A stretch of 64,000 bases of DNA from Warburgia ugandensis (GCA_035236585.1 CP141135.1:72641057-72705056), one strand, 5' to 3'. Counted from the stretch's first letter, positions 35,001 to 46,820 are shown. Translations and numbers: made by a program. The notes: generated by a model from the letters alone, not told the origin.

Positions 35001-38000
35001 GACTATATCGTCTGCAAATAGCATGCACTAGGGAATCTCCTCATGTAGATGTTTTGTTAACTCATCCATAACTAATGTGAAAAGGTATGGACTCAATGCT
35101 GATCCTTGGTGCAATCCGACAGTGACAGGAAAATCACCAGTCACGCCACTAGTGGTCTTAACATTTGTTACTGCTCTCTCATACATATCTTTAATTATGT
35201 CTATATACCCCAGAGAAACCCCTTTAACACCCAACACCCTCCATATTAACTCTCTAGGGACTCTATCATAAGCTTTCTCTAAGTCAATAAAGACCATGTG
35301 TAAGTCTTTTCTCCTCTCCCTATATTTCTCTACTAATTGTCTTAGTAAGAAAATAGCTTCCATGGTAGACCTCCCAGGCATGAAACCAAACTGATTCTCC
35401 GATACACTTGTTTTATGTCGTAGCCTCTTCTCAATCACTCTTTCAAAAAGTTTCATGGTGTGGCTCATAAGTTTGATCCCTCGATAATTAGTGCAGCTCT
35501 GAATGTCTCCTTTATTCTTATAGATTGGTACAATAGAGCTTTTCCTCCACTCATCAAGCATTTTCTTTGATTTTATAATCTTGTTAAACAAATTGGTCAA
35601 CCAAACTACCCCACTATCTCCCATATGCTTCCAAACCTCTATTGGTATACCATCAGATCCCATGGCCTTTCCTGATTTCATCTTTCTCAAGGCCTCTTTT
35701 ACTTCAAGCATTCTAATCCTACGTTCATATCTATAATATCCAGTGTTATTTAGATTTATAGTATTTTCAATCCCTATATTCTCATGGCCATTGTCATTTA
35801 ACAATTTTTGAAAGTATATTTCCCACCTTTGTTTGATCTCATCATCTTTGACTAATACCCGTTGACCATTGCTTCTAATGCACCTAACATGCTCCAAGTC
35901 CTTACCCTTCTGTTCTCTTACTTTTGCAAGTTTAAACACATCTTTCTCACCTTCTCTTGTTCCTAGTCTATTATAGAGCTCATCATATGCTTTAAGTTTT
36001 GCCTCACTTACTATTCTCTTAGCAACGTTTTTAGCATTCTTATATTATTCATAGTTTTCATTATTTCTAATCTTCTGCCATGCTTTAAAATGCATTCGTT
36101 TTTCTTTAATAGCTTTTTGCACTGTTTCATTCCACCACCATGTTTCCTTTGTTAATAGCCTTTTATCTTTAGATACTCCTACGACATCTTTTGCCACTTT
36201 CTTAATGGACTCAGCCATATTAGTCCACATAGTATTTACTTCTGTTTCATAGTTCCAATTTCCTTCTACCATCAACTTATTTTTTAGTGAGGTTATTTTC
36301 TCTCCTTTTAAGTTCCACCACTTAGTTTTTGGATGTGTATTAAGTTCAATTCTTTTACTCCATCTTTTAATATGAATATCTATATCCATTAACCTATGTT
36401 GTGAGGTTAAACTCTCACCGGGTATCACCTTACAATCCTTACATATAAATCGTTCATTATTCCTAAGTAGAAAAAGTCTATCTGGCTTTTATGAAGTGTA
36501 CTTTTAAAGCTTATTAAGTGTTCATCCCTCTTCTTAAAGAGTGTATTTGCAATGGATAGGTTATATGACAAAGCAAAATCGAGAATATTCTCCCCCATCT
36601 TGTTTCGTTCACCTATACCATACCCTCCGTGTATTCTATCATATCCTTCCTTATCTTTTCCTACATGGTCATTTAAGTCTGCTCCTATAAATATCCCCTC
36701 AGTGTTGGGAATTTCTTGCATGACTCCCTCCATATCTTCCCAAAACTGTCTCTTAATTATATCTTGTAACCCTACTTGTGGTGCATATGCACTTATAATA
36801 TTTATAATCTGCTTCCCTAGAATCATTTTTATTATTATAATTCTATCACTGATTCTTTTAACGTCCACAACTTTATCCTTTAAATCCTTATCCACTATTA
36901 TTCCCACGCCATTTCTATTATTTTCCTTTCCTACGTACCATAATTTATACCCATCTATTTCTCTAGCTTTAGCCCCTTTCCACTTGGTTTCTTGGATACA
37001 AGCGATGTTGACTCTCCTACGTTTCATCGTGTCTACTAACTCCAAACTCTTACCTGTCAGTGTCCCTATATTCCATGTAGCAATGCGAATCTTATGTTTT
37101 GGAGATACCCTATTTACTATCGCCTTTCTCGACCTCCATGGTATGAACCCATGTCCACTTTTCGCTGCACCTGGGTTCTGATGCAGCGCATCGCTTCCGA
37201 TGGGACGCTCTAACAGCCCTTGCCCATTTTTCACTACACCCGGGATCTGATGTAGCACGTCGCTTCTGGGAGAACACCCTAGCAACCCTTGCTTATTTTT
37301 CATTTCATCCGGGATCCGATGCAGCGCGTCGTTTATGGGGAACGCCCTAGCTTGAGCGAATTTCAGTTTTCGATTCATGTCATGTTGGGGTTGCCATAGT
37401 TTAAAAGCTGAAGATGATTTTCATTAAAATCATTAAAATCATCTTCAGCTTCACCCTTACCGGCTGGCTACCTAATGCAAGGGTGGCCATATTTTAAGAA
37501 GCTGAAGATAATTTTCATTTCTTCCTCACAAATTAATATACAAATGCATATTTATTTGTAAGAAAGAAATAATAGAATCATCTTCAACTTCCCCCTTATC
37601 GGCTGGCTACCTGAACAAGAGTTGCCATCTTTTAAGAAGCTGGAGATGATTTTCATTTCTCCCTTACAAACTAATATACAAATGCATATTCATTTGTAAG
37701 AAAGAAATAATAGAATCATCTTCAACTTCCCCCTTGCCGGCTGACACCTGACACAAGACCCTCCTTTTTTATCCAGGCTTGGGACCGGCATTGGCGGAGT
37801 TAAATTCTTTCAAAACTATTTTTATTATATACATTCTTTCTAGCACATGTGTAGTTCTTACCTTTTTAAATGATTTGACAAGCCATTCCATTGTGGAAGT
37901 TGTGTTTCTGATTAAAGTTGCAACTATCTTATTAACGGTCATCTTATGTTCAAAAGTATGTGCTTCTTAATGAAAATGTTGAAAAATACTTGTTCCTTAA

Positions 38001-39812
38001 TTTTTCCATCTGCATTTTCTGGAACCAGGTGCTTCTCTTTTCTGCAACCTTCAATGACACTGTCAAGGACTTCGTATCGAAGGTTGTCAAGGATGGTAAT
38101 CAGCTGTTTGTGAAGAAAGAGGAGCTGTCCTTGGATGTTGTCAAGCAGTACAAAGTCTACTGCCCAGATGAACTTGCAAAGATAAAAGTTATTAAGGATA
38201 AGGTTTTTGAATTAGGGCAGAAGTGGGGACAGGCTATTATATTCGTCCGTACTAGGCATAGTGCCCAGATGTTGTATAAAGAACTTGAAGATTATGGTTA
38301 TGATTGCACTTCTATTCATGGTGCTCTTCAGCAAGATGACAGGGACAGAATGGTCAAGGAATTTAAAGAGGGACTGACCAAGGTTCTAATAGCAACTGAT
38401 CTCCTTGCTCGAGGTTTCGATCAGGCTCAGGTGCTGATCACTTGCAGTTATTTGATTATTAATGTTCTTCCTGAAAATTTAGTAATTCTTATTTCTAACA
38501 TTGTTTTCACATTTAAAGGTTAATTTGGTCATCAATTATGATCTTCCATTCAAGCATGATAACCCATCGGAACCTGATTACGAAGTTTACTTACATAGAA
38601 TTGGAAGAGCAGGACGTTTTGGCCGTAAAGGTAAGTTCTTACTTTAGCATTGTTTGCAGCTGCTTATTTCTTCTTCTCATTTCAGGTACATCCAACATGA
38701 AATGTAAACGTGAGCTGGTGCCTGTTAAGTATTGAAAAATAGTTTTGGAAGTGAGTTATAATGCTCATGTTGAATAACAGAGTGTCAGATATGAAAGCTG
38801 CCTTTGAACATTTCCAAGTGATAAGCGTCCTGTTGGACGTTGCAGAGAGTACCCTTCACAAGTTCATACAAATGTGGACATACATAGAATCTTAAAGTTG
38901 AGATCTCAGTTCGTTCATGCCGCCATAAGCACATCATTGACTAGTCAAAGACAACAAATATGAAAATGTAAATGTATTTTTCATCAACCATGGACATAAC
39001 TGTGTAGATATTAGAGTTGGAGCCTCTGTTTATGTATGCCAATATATGCACATCATTCACTGGTCTAAAACAACAAATATAAAATTTATATGTTCTTTTT
39101 TCATCTTAATCCCGAAAATGGATTTATTAGCAAGTCAGCAGTGCTAACTAGCTACGAGTTATTGTCAGCATCTCTGTATGACCAGCGAAGTTAAAACAGC
39201 TACAGTCAAGCTTCTCACTGATGTTTGACTCAGATCAGAACTGGTTGTCTTTGTTAGTTGTGATATCAGTATAGCTTGCTTCAATTTTGCAGTTTTGCCG
39301 TTAGGAGCCTGTCATTAGTAGCTGAATTTGTTGGGGCACATTATAATGATTGATTCCTGTAGCATTTAACCATGTTATACCATTTTAATATGATTGTTCT
39401 TTGAGAATTATAAAAGAAAAATTGTGTATTGAATGTTTTGGGAAAACATTTTACCTGCTAATAGAAATGTTTTCAAGTCATTTGAAGTACGCAGCATGAA
39501 ATTGCTTGCATCAATTCTTCTAATGGTTGGATGAATGCCGTGTGAACTTCAGGGGCCATCTTCAATTTAATTTGTACTGATAGAGAAGAGGCTCTTATGG
39601 AGAAGATCGAGAATCATTTTCAACATCACGTAGCCAAGGTAAATATCTCCATTGTCTTCTGAAAAGAGGCCAAACCTGAAATAAATATTGGGTTCAAGTC
39701 AAGTCTCAATTTGTAGTGTTGCTTACGAGTGCGATTCTATCTCACGCAGGTTGGCGACTGGAAGAGAGATGAGGATTTCGAAAATGCCCTGAAAGAAGCT
39801 GGCTTATGTTAG
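29041..39812 (+). CDS. LOS4: DEAD-box RNA helicase, DBP5/LOS4 class, 8 exons
   Basis: Exons 29041-29259, 29843-30136, 30225-30452, 32493-32558, 38029-38430, 38519-38630, 39553-39638 and 39750-39812 join into 489 aa (Arabidopsis LOS4/RH38 is close to 500). In order: acidic N-terminus, Q-motif region ending [10 protein letters not shown], Walker [22 protein letters not shown] (VFDEADHML), SAT (LFSATF), then the second RecA lobe with [10 protein letters not shown] and [13 protein letters not shown]. The ARGFDQ form is typical of DBP5, which remodels mRNPs at the cytoplasmic face of the nuclear pore; in Arabidopsis LOS4 affects mRNA export and cold response. All junctions are GT-AG and keep frame. 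Intron 3 (2.0 kb) holds two opposed Au SINEs. Intron 4 (5.5 kb) holds a mitochondrial-like block and an RTE LINE. An AATAAA lies at 40,233-40,238. Confidence 0.95.
30956..31138 (-). mobile_element. Au SINE in helicase intron 3, minus orientation
   Basis: The reverse complement has GGGGAGCCGTGGCGCAATAG, GGTTCAAGGCG and the 3' end GGACTGCCC. A perfect 15-bp target-site duplication TTCCATCTTGCAAGA lies at 30,942-30,956 and 31,140-31,154. Confidence 0.93.
31923..32106 (+). mobile_element. Au SINE in helicase intron 3, plus orientation
   Basis: The best preserved copy in the window. It starts GGGAGCCTTGGCGCAACGGT, has box B GGTTCAAGGCG, a body TAAGGCTGCCTAC and the 3' end GGGACTGCCC plus a T run. 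A perfect 12-bp duplication AAATATTTGGGG lies at 31,908-31,919 and 32,110-32,121. Confidence 0.95.
33240..34211. other. Probable nuclear insertion of mitochondrial DNA (NUMT) in helicase intron 4
   Basis: The base composition and word usage change sharply from the surrounding AT-rich intron. Phrases such as GGGCTATAAGTAGGCCC, GCTTGCTAGTTTGGGGG, CTCGGAAGCGAGAAAGCAAG and CACCTCCTCCACCATAGTGTG have the look of plant mitochondrial intergenic DNA. A short stretch after the LINE (about 37,770-37,805, GGCTTGGGACCGGCATTGG) has the same character, suggesting the LINE landed inside the NUMT. No intact mitochondrial gene is visible. This is recognition by style only and has not been verified by alignment. 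Confidence 0.5.
34251..37378 (-). pseudogene. LINE endonuclease-reverse transcriptase ORF, broken
   Basis: A single ORF of about 1,040 codons in the ancestral form, now split into five frames by one frameshift and three stops. Residue order is: N-terminal 23-aa repeats (three units containing LHxxP and K-x-x-GLL-type motifs), exonuclease-endonuclease-phosphatase fold endonuclease, RT fingers/palm with the catalytic FADD, and a C-terminal segment with [19 protein letters not shown]. The copy at 54,125-57,286 reads through three of the four lesions, which shows they are private to this copy. Confidence 0.9.
37385..37769 (-). repeat. Tandem 5' UTR monomers of the LINE
   Basis: Three consecutive units: about 37,621-37,757, 37,484-37,620 and a shortened 37,390-37,483. 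The two full units are about 137 bp and nearly identical, sharing TAATATACAAATGCATAT, GTAAGAAAGAAATAATAGAA and GGCTGGCTACCTG. The short unit keeps both unit ends, which form a perfect 15-bp inverted repeat GCTGAAGATGATTTT (37,407-37,421 and 37,435-37,449). Repeated monomers at a LINE 5' end usually carry its internal promoter. Confidence 0.85.
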
Positions 39813-40250
39813 AACATGTGGAGCGGATGAAAAGGCTGTCGACCATGCCTGTACTGTTCGTTTTATGCAATTCCCACAACCTTGAGGTGACTTTTGTTCC
39901 TTTATTACGGTTGAGTCTTGTATAGATTGACACATGTAGGCATTCGTTTTGTCTCATGATCTCAAGAGATTGTGTGTATTTTCTGGAGTAGAAACTGCCA
40001 TTGGTGGAAAAAGAGAACAAGGAAAGATAATTGTTTCTGGGAGAAGTTTGTGCAACTATCGGCAATGCTGGCTCCTAGCTAACTGTCATTTGTTGCTAGT
40101 TCCTTCCCTAATGAAAGCTTCGCCGGCTATTAGGTTTTCTAGCGGGCCTCAAGATGATGGTATCTAGCATGAATACAGGGCAATTTGAAGTTGTAATACC
40201 TCTAAATTGTGTAATTTTATTCATATAATATTAATAAAAATTTCATTACA
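39813..40250 (+). other. 3' UTR and polyadenylation region of the helicase
   Basis: Follows the TAG at 39,810-39,812. A canonical AATAAA occurs at 40,233-40,238, giving a 3' UTR of about 440 bases if used. No other gene is seen here. Confidence 0.5.
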
Positions 40251-40784
40251 TGAGGAATTAGATTTTTATACAGGCCAAATCAAAGGTTAAAGTATCGATG
40301 TTTTGTGTTGTAATCGAAAAATAAAATCGAATGACATATGAAATGCTGAAATCGAAATTCGGATGAAAAAATTATAATTATTTAAATTTAAATATTTAAA
40401 TTAATTTAAATAACTAAAAATAATATTATTATACATAGAGCTATTTAGATGGAACACGTAAATTAGGGAGCAAGTAAATTATAAATTTTATATTTAAAGC
40501 TTCCCCAAATTAAGAATATAATATTCTAAAATCTTTATTTTTGTCATTTAGTTTATCAGAACAGAAAAATGTAAATGCCTTCCCCTCATTATGATTTCAA
40601 TGAAATATGGATGGAATTATCATTTCAAATTCATGATGACATATTTATATAAAATGAAAATGAAAATTCATTCGAAAAACATGATCATTTATATTTCACT
40701 CGGAAGACATGAGCAGCAGAAATATAAGTTGGGCCATCTTGGTTCTTAACTGGTTACAAGGATCCAAACAATTCACATGACAGG

Positions 40785-40964
40785 AAGGGCAGCCCTGGTG
40801 CACAAAGCTCCTGCCTATGCAGGGTCCGGAGAAGGGGCAGGTCACAGTGGCTTAAAGTAGGCAGCCTTACCTTGCATTTTTGCAAGAGGCTGATTCCATG
40901 TCTTGAACCGTGACCTTAACATCACATGACAACAACTTTTAGCATTATGCCAAGGCTCCCCTTC
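40785..40964 (-). mobile_element. Au SINE, minus orientation
   Basis: The reverse complement starts GGGGAGCCTTGGCATAATGC and ends GGGCTGCCC. It is flanked by AATTCACATGACAGG (40,770) and AATTCACATGATAGG (40,965), a 14/15 target-site duplication. Confidence 0.9.
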
Positions 40965-41639
40965 AATTCACATGATAGGCCATTTAATTAAATTTCCAAA
41001 ACTTGAACCTAGTTCAAAATTTCGAGGAAGGGCATGCAATTAAAGATCAATTGACCAAAACTTTTTGTTTCTTTAAAATTTAGACACATGTGCACACATG
41101 CACAACCTTGAATGTGGTCACAAGATGAGACATTCAGCCTAGAAATTACTGGTCGAGGATGTATTCAATTACAAATTAGAGAGAAAACTTTTAAAAATTA
41201 CAAAAATAAAATAAATAAATGATATAAGTGCAACATGATAAAATAATAGATTTGGATGAAAATCTAATTTACATTATGTAATAGAATATAGAATAGATAG
41301 ATTTGATGAGAAATAAGCTTCATCCACTGACATGGTTTTGAAGACATTGGGCACCTAAAGTAGGGCATTTAAGTTGGATGGCTTCGATCACACTGAAGTG
41401 GAAGCTTATTCCTAAAGAGAAAAAGGTCTAAATTTCATTGGAAGACTTTTTTATGCTAAATGCGAAAAAAATTCATTGGATTGCAGGACTGAGATAAGAA
41501 TACACTCTCTGTTATAATTCCTTGATTGCGGGATTCAGATAAGAATACAGCAAGTCAATGATATTGGTAATAAGGTGATAACTTGGAGAAGATCAAAGAT
41601 GGACGTCGGCTGTTATAATGATAAGATACTAGGATTGAA

Positions 41640-41732
41640 GATGCACGGTAAGACTGTCTATTATAGGCCCTTGTGGTTCACTCCTTCAAATCTCGCATAA
41701 ACGGAAACTTTGTGCATCGAGGCTGCCCCTAA
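41640..41732 (+). mobile_element. Au SINE 3' half
   Basis: GCACGGTAAGACTGTCTATT, TAGGCCCTTGTGG and GTGCATCGAGGCTGCCC correspond to the 3' half of Au. The tRNA-like head is missing. Confidence 0.7.
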
Positions 41733-41977
41733 GGATGGCAGCATGATAACATGGTGAGAAGGACATGACCAAGATCGGGCTAGACATACTCTATCTCTAT
41801 CACAAGGTTTTATTTCTTTTCATTTTTCGTCTTATAAACAACTTGGCACAACCCAACTTTTGAAATCGAGTGAAGGGAAGACATGTTAAAAAATGGATGG
41901 CTAGAACAGTTTCTGGGTTTCTTCAGTGGTCAAAGCTGCCTTCATCTGATTTGATTTATCTCAGATTAAGTGGTACA

Positions 41978-41981
<4 letters not shown>

Positions 41982-42036
<55 letters not shown>
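41982..42036. repeat. (CT)n microsatellite
   Basis: A CT dinucleotide run of about 55 bases. The Leu-Ser ORF across it is meaningless. Confidence 0.95.
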
Positions 42037-42039
<3 letters not shown>

Positions 42040-42043
<4 letters not shown>

Positions 42044-42990
42044 TTATCATTGAGTTTTAAACAAAGTTTCTAAGCCATTGGTTTTTTCTCACGAAATTTT
42101 CTTCTAGAACTTCTTTTTTTACGTGATAGAATTATCAGTTCCAGATGATCTTTTAGCTACCAAACATCCAAAGCTAGAGCAATTATATGGACAGAATGAT
42201 CCAAATGTGGCAGCTTCCTTTTAAAAAAAGGCACTTTGTCCCTTAAGTTCTTATACAAGGCTTTGGTTTCTAGCATTCCTCCCACCTTGTGATGATGCAG
42301 TGTGATAAGGGAGGTTCCACATGGTATGTGCCGCCGTGATGGGGCAACATATATGTTTGAGAAGGTTGCAATGAGGCCGGACCAAGCTACTAAGATTTGC
42401 ATAATGGGCCTGACTTGTGGATCTAGGCCAGGCAGATAGGCCTTTGGATTGGGTGATTTTCGCAGCTAATAGATTGCTTGTATATGGACTTTCTAGAACC
42501 AAACGTCCACATTCAACGACCAAAATGCACTTATTTTGTTTTGAATGGTGGACAGACGAGCTCACAGATGCCCAACAATGCACAACTTTTTGAATGCTAG
42601 AATCATCTAATTAGCCAAATCTTTGAATTCCTACATCCCCATGGTCGACGAAATCAGACGAAGATCACGCGGACAAAAGGCGAGGCCATTATGCCAAAGA
42701 CAAGCTAACTAATCACTGAAACCGAATAATACTTGGTAAATTGGCTCGGTTAGGAACTAAACACCAGACCCATCAAAAAATAATTATAATGCAAAAGCGC
42801 TTTTAATTTAGATAATAATAATAATAATAAGTTCATATTTAGTGTTGTATAAGAATTTACCTTCTTTTCCTGTACCTTACATCCTTCTATTGCTGGCACT
42901 GTGATGAAATTCATCTATCTTTGCCTCTCACATGAAAATTTTAAAAAGTGGCTTAACTCAAGAGAGGATATGAAGTGCAAATTAAACGTT
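42040..42990. other. Intergenic stretch, no gene seen
   Basis: ORFs at 42,157-42,583 (minus) show no family resemblance. A short (AAT)n run lies at about 42,814-42,830. Confidence 0.35.

Positions 42991-42992
<2 letters not shown>

Positions 42993-43063
<71 letters not shown>
42993..43063. repeat. (GA)n microsatellite
   Basis: An uninterrupted GA run of about 71 bases, the longest simple repeat in the window. Confidence 0.95.
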
Positions 43064-43066
<3 letters not shown>

Positions 43067-43677
43067 AGGAAAAGAAATAACCAAAATCTTTAGTAGTTCA
43101 CATATTCAACCGATTAAGCAAGATAAAATAAAAGTTGACCTAAAACAAAAATGAAAAAAATAATAATATAAAATTTTAAAAATGCCTCCTGGTGCATGGA
43201 CAAATAGGCTTCAAAGAAAATGGCCTATGTGGTGAAAGGAGAAGTATGGTTTAAAGGGGTAAAAAAACCATATTTGCTGAATATATAACTAGTATTTTGC
43301 TCTGTGCAATGCACAAGGTAGCCCATCTATTTATTGATGCAAATCACTAATTCAAGTGGGACATACTTCTTTGAAAAAAATCACTAATCAATTGGAATAT
43401 ACTATTTTAAAAATAAAATAAGAAAATTTAGAAGCTAAAGACTATTATTTGTTCAGTTGCCCTTTGGCTACTTATCTTTGTACTCTTTTTTTGAGTTCTT
43501 AAATATTTTCCATTCTAATTCATAATTGAGTACATCATATATGAGCAATCCTTTGAACTTGTCTAAAATTTTATTCTATTAGTTGAATAAAAGGTTCTAG
43601 AATGACTAATGAAAAGAAAAAGATAACTATGTCTACACCTATATGTAAAGAAATGAAAGATTTTAGGATATTTAATA

Positions 43678-43973
43678 TGACGTCCTAGGTTTTTATAACA
43701 CTTTTACACAAAATCTTTTATAAATGTGGGCCCCAATTTTGAAAACTATTTAGAAAACAAATAATGGAAATATTTTTATGAGAAGACTTTTAAAAATCTC
43801 GAGTGTCATTTTTCTTTTATAAAAACAAAGATTTTTAGTGAAAGAAGGGCTACATTTCTACTGAAAATTCAGTAGAGTTTCCTCTATATTTTGGACCTCG
43901 CACATTTTTCACATGTTATGTGAATTCCCTGATAAACACAATAGAATAAAATCGAATAATAAGAGAGACTCCA
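43678..43973 (-). repeat. LTR (3' in element orientation)
   Basis: The partner of the 46,071-46,364 repeat. Shared stretches include GTTTTTATAACACTTTTA and CCTGATAAACACAATAGAAT. Confidence 0.75.
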
Positions 43974-46070
43974 TCGAAGAAAAAGGGTCTCTTGCCCTCA
44001 CCAGACTGTTCAATACTACTGCTATGCTTACTATCCTTTCGCTCTATCTAACTCAAGAGAATGTCTTGTTCAAAGATAGATGTTATTTCTGCTGCTCAAG
44101 CCACTATGGTTGATCATGTCAATAAGACTATTCACTCAACTTAGGACTCAGTTTGCATATGTAATAGTTCCAACGCTTTTACATCAATGGTAATTGAACC
44201 TATATACCTATACATCATCATCTTCTTCATTACATGTCATTTGACTCTTGATTTTTCCCATTATCACATTTTCTAGAAGTCATTTCGACATTAGTAACAT
44301 ATGTTTCAAATTCTAAACATTCACTTCATATAAGATTAATATTTCAAAATTATCCTCTTCTTGATTATTATAGATAACATAAAATCCTTCTCATAAAAAT
44401 CTACTTTTTCATAATCTTTGATTAATCTCTTAACATAATTCGTTGGACTATAAATCAAATACTTCTAGATAAAGAAATGTTGGAAATCTTGGATACAATA
44501 TCTTCACAAATCTTTTTAATATCATTTGAATTGATTGATAGTATTTCATGCTTTAGTTCTCTATCTATTTATCTTCATTGTTATCTCCAAACTATTTTAT
44601 GAAATAGTTGTTATATCCTCAAACAATATTCATATTTAAATTAGAACTAGAACTCCCAAAAATATCAAGTCGCATCTTCCATCAATTATATTTGGCATGT
44701 ACTAGGGTATTTTAAATCACATAAGATCTCATAACAATATATCAAGTTCCATGGATTTTGAATCCATCAAGTAGTTCTCTCATTTAAGAATTCATTCATA
44801 ATCATGCCAAAACTTTATGATTAAATTATCATCATAGATCGAACATTCTCATATAGATTAGCATTAGAACCTTCTAGTATCCATACTTTTATCAAGTTTT
44901 TGTTAGGATTACTAACATGTTCATGCTCAATGTCAAAATTCTCTTATCCGTACAATAGTTCATTCACTGTATTCATGTTTGGATCCTTTTCTATTATCCT
45001 CATTAAGTTTTCCTTGATTGATGATTTACTTTCTAATCTCCTCGACCAAAAGTTATTTATAACTATGGCATCTCAATCCAATAAAGTTAATCCTTATGGA
45101 ATTTACTTCTCCTTATCTGCTTCAGTTGGTCTTTTTACTTGATACATGTTTATAAGAAATACATTTTGATCTAAAGGCAATTAAACAACAAATGTTAGAT
45201 ACTCCCATATTGTATAATACCAATTTTTATTTTTATTTTTTTTCCATTCCTTCTAATATCATAAGACATCATTTGAACTTATTCACTAAGTCTCTTCTAT
45301 ATCCATGCTTCAATTCTCCACCCATCTGCTGATCATTCTTGTCATTAAATAATTATTCTTATAAAATAGTAGTTACATCTTCTAAGCATTATACACCTCC
45401 AAGTCATAACTAGAATTCTCAAGAATCATTAAATAGGTATTTACTTATCATTGATGACTAGCTTCCATTATCTTTGTGTATATAAGTACTAACTCATTCT
45501 CACCTCATAGATCAACAAATTCATCTATATCAAAGTTTTATTCTGTCATATTTTCATTGAGTTTCATAATACTATTTATATATTTTTTGAATATACTCAC
45601 TACATGTATGGACCAATGCTATAATTTTGTTACTTCTGATTTCTCTTTCATTATCATCATAATATTATAGTGTAGTATTTATGATAATTTTCAAAGATTT
45701 ATGCAAATCGTCTAAGTTAAAACTTGAATTCTCAGCAGGTTGCCCATGTGAATAGATCTATTATCTGACAAAGGTTTTATTTAAACATACAAAATTTATA
45801 CTCTAACAATATTATTCCTAGCTCCAAGAACTATACTAATTTCATAAGAGTACTCCTCTTATTCGCACAAAAACAATAAATCTAGTGTCTTCTTAGAACT
45901 TGCTAACCCTCATGGGTTGCATTTGTTTCCACATTTATCAATATTACTTATATGAGTTATCTCTGTAACTCATACCTTATCAACTGACATTCACTGATTA
46001 ACTTTATATGACTTTTAGATATGTTGAACTGACTGTAAAAGGATTGAGTGGGCTTTGATCCCAACTGCCA

Positions 46071-46364
46071 TGTCCCAGGTTTTTATAACACTTTTATACA
46101 AAATCTTTTACAAATGTAGGGCCCTAATTTTGAAAACTATTAAGAAAACAAATAGCAAAAACATTTTTCATGAGAAGACTTTTTAAAATCTGGTGTCATT
46201 TTTCTTTTATAAAAACAAGGATTTTCAATTAAATGAGTACTATATTTCTACCAAAAATTCAAAAGAGTTTCCTTTGTATTTTGGACTTTGTATATTTTTT
46301 TGCATGTGATGTATGTTCCCTGATAAACACAATAGAATAAAACAAAATAATTATAGAGACTCCA
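46071..46364 (-). repeat. LTR (5' in element orientation)
   Basis: The partner of the 43,678-43,973 repeat, adjacent to the PBS remnant at about 46,050-46,065. Confidence 0.75.
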
Positions 46365-46820
46365 TCTCCATCCCATCACATTTACATATATAACTATTTA
46401 TGTTTTAAAAATCAAAGTTAAATCAAACAGAAGGAACATTTATAACTTAAAATGTATCTTGCTAGGATCAATCTAGTCATAGCCACACAACCAAGGTTTA
46501 ATATTACATTTTACCTGTTCAATAAACAAAATCATAATAATTAACTCAATTATCTTAACTGTAAGGTAAACCCAACAAGGTTGTACACCTATTCGACATT
46601 ACCTTTACTAATGTCTCTTGCAATTTCTAGAACGATCTTTTGCTCTTTTTTCCTATTTTATTTCTTTAGACCTAAGACATTGTACAGAACTTGCGCTTGT
46701 GTAGATAGTTTCACATCTAGTATGCCACATTTTGAAATCCAAGTCTAAACAATATTTTTGAGTAATTTCATCTTATGAACTTGAAGTTCCCAAGTCCGAA
46801 TGCCGATCTCAAGCCCGAAT

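Larger units (their letters stand above)
34212..37769 (-). mobile_element. RTE-type LINE, nearly full length, in helicase intron 4
   Basis: On the minus strand the element has tandem 5' UTR monomers (37,769-37,385), an ORF start at 37,378, an apurinic-endonuclease domain ([37 protein letters not shown]; 36,425-37,150) and a reverse transcriptase ([46 protein letters not shown]; about 34,900-35,700). It then has a C-terminal extension with [11 protein letters not shown] and a GAT-repeat 3' tail (34,213-34,240). Endonuclease plus RT in one ORF without RNase H is the RTE arrangement. The copy is inactive: a one-base loss near 36,470 and nonsense codons near 36,044, 35,027 and 34,562 break the frame. 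It lies antisense to the helicase. Confidence 0.93.
43678..46364 (-). mobile_element. LTR retrotransposon without coding sequence
   Basis: Direct repeats of about 295 bp, 43,678-43,973 and 46,071-46,364, start TGACGTCCTAGG / TGTCCCAGG and end GAGACTCCA, so on the minus strand they run TGGAGTCTC...CA. Next to the right LTR, the minus strand reads TTGGGATCAAAGCCC, a 2-mismatch tRNA-Met PBS, which sets the orientation. The internal region of about 2.1 kb is AT-rich with no gag-pol frame. It is either non-autonomous or fully decayed. No target-site duplication is evident. Confidence 0.7.

Noticed and set aside
34251-37378. A caulimovirus-like or host gene on the minus strand
   Set aside because: The domain order (AP endonuclease then RT, no movement or coat protein, GAT tail) is that of an RTE LINE.
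37779-38028. Possible extra helicase exon upstream of 38,029
   Set aside because: The protein aligns without a gap between exon 4 (ending SSGCQ) and exon 5 (starting VLLFSATF), so no extra exon is needed.
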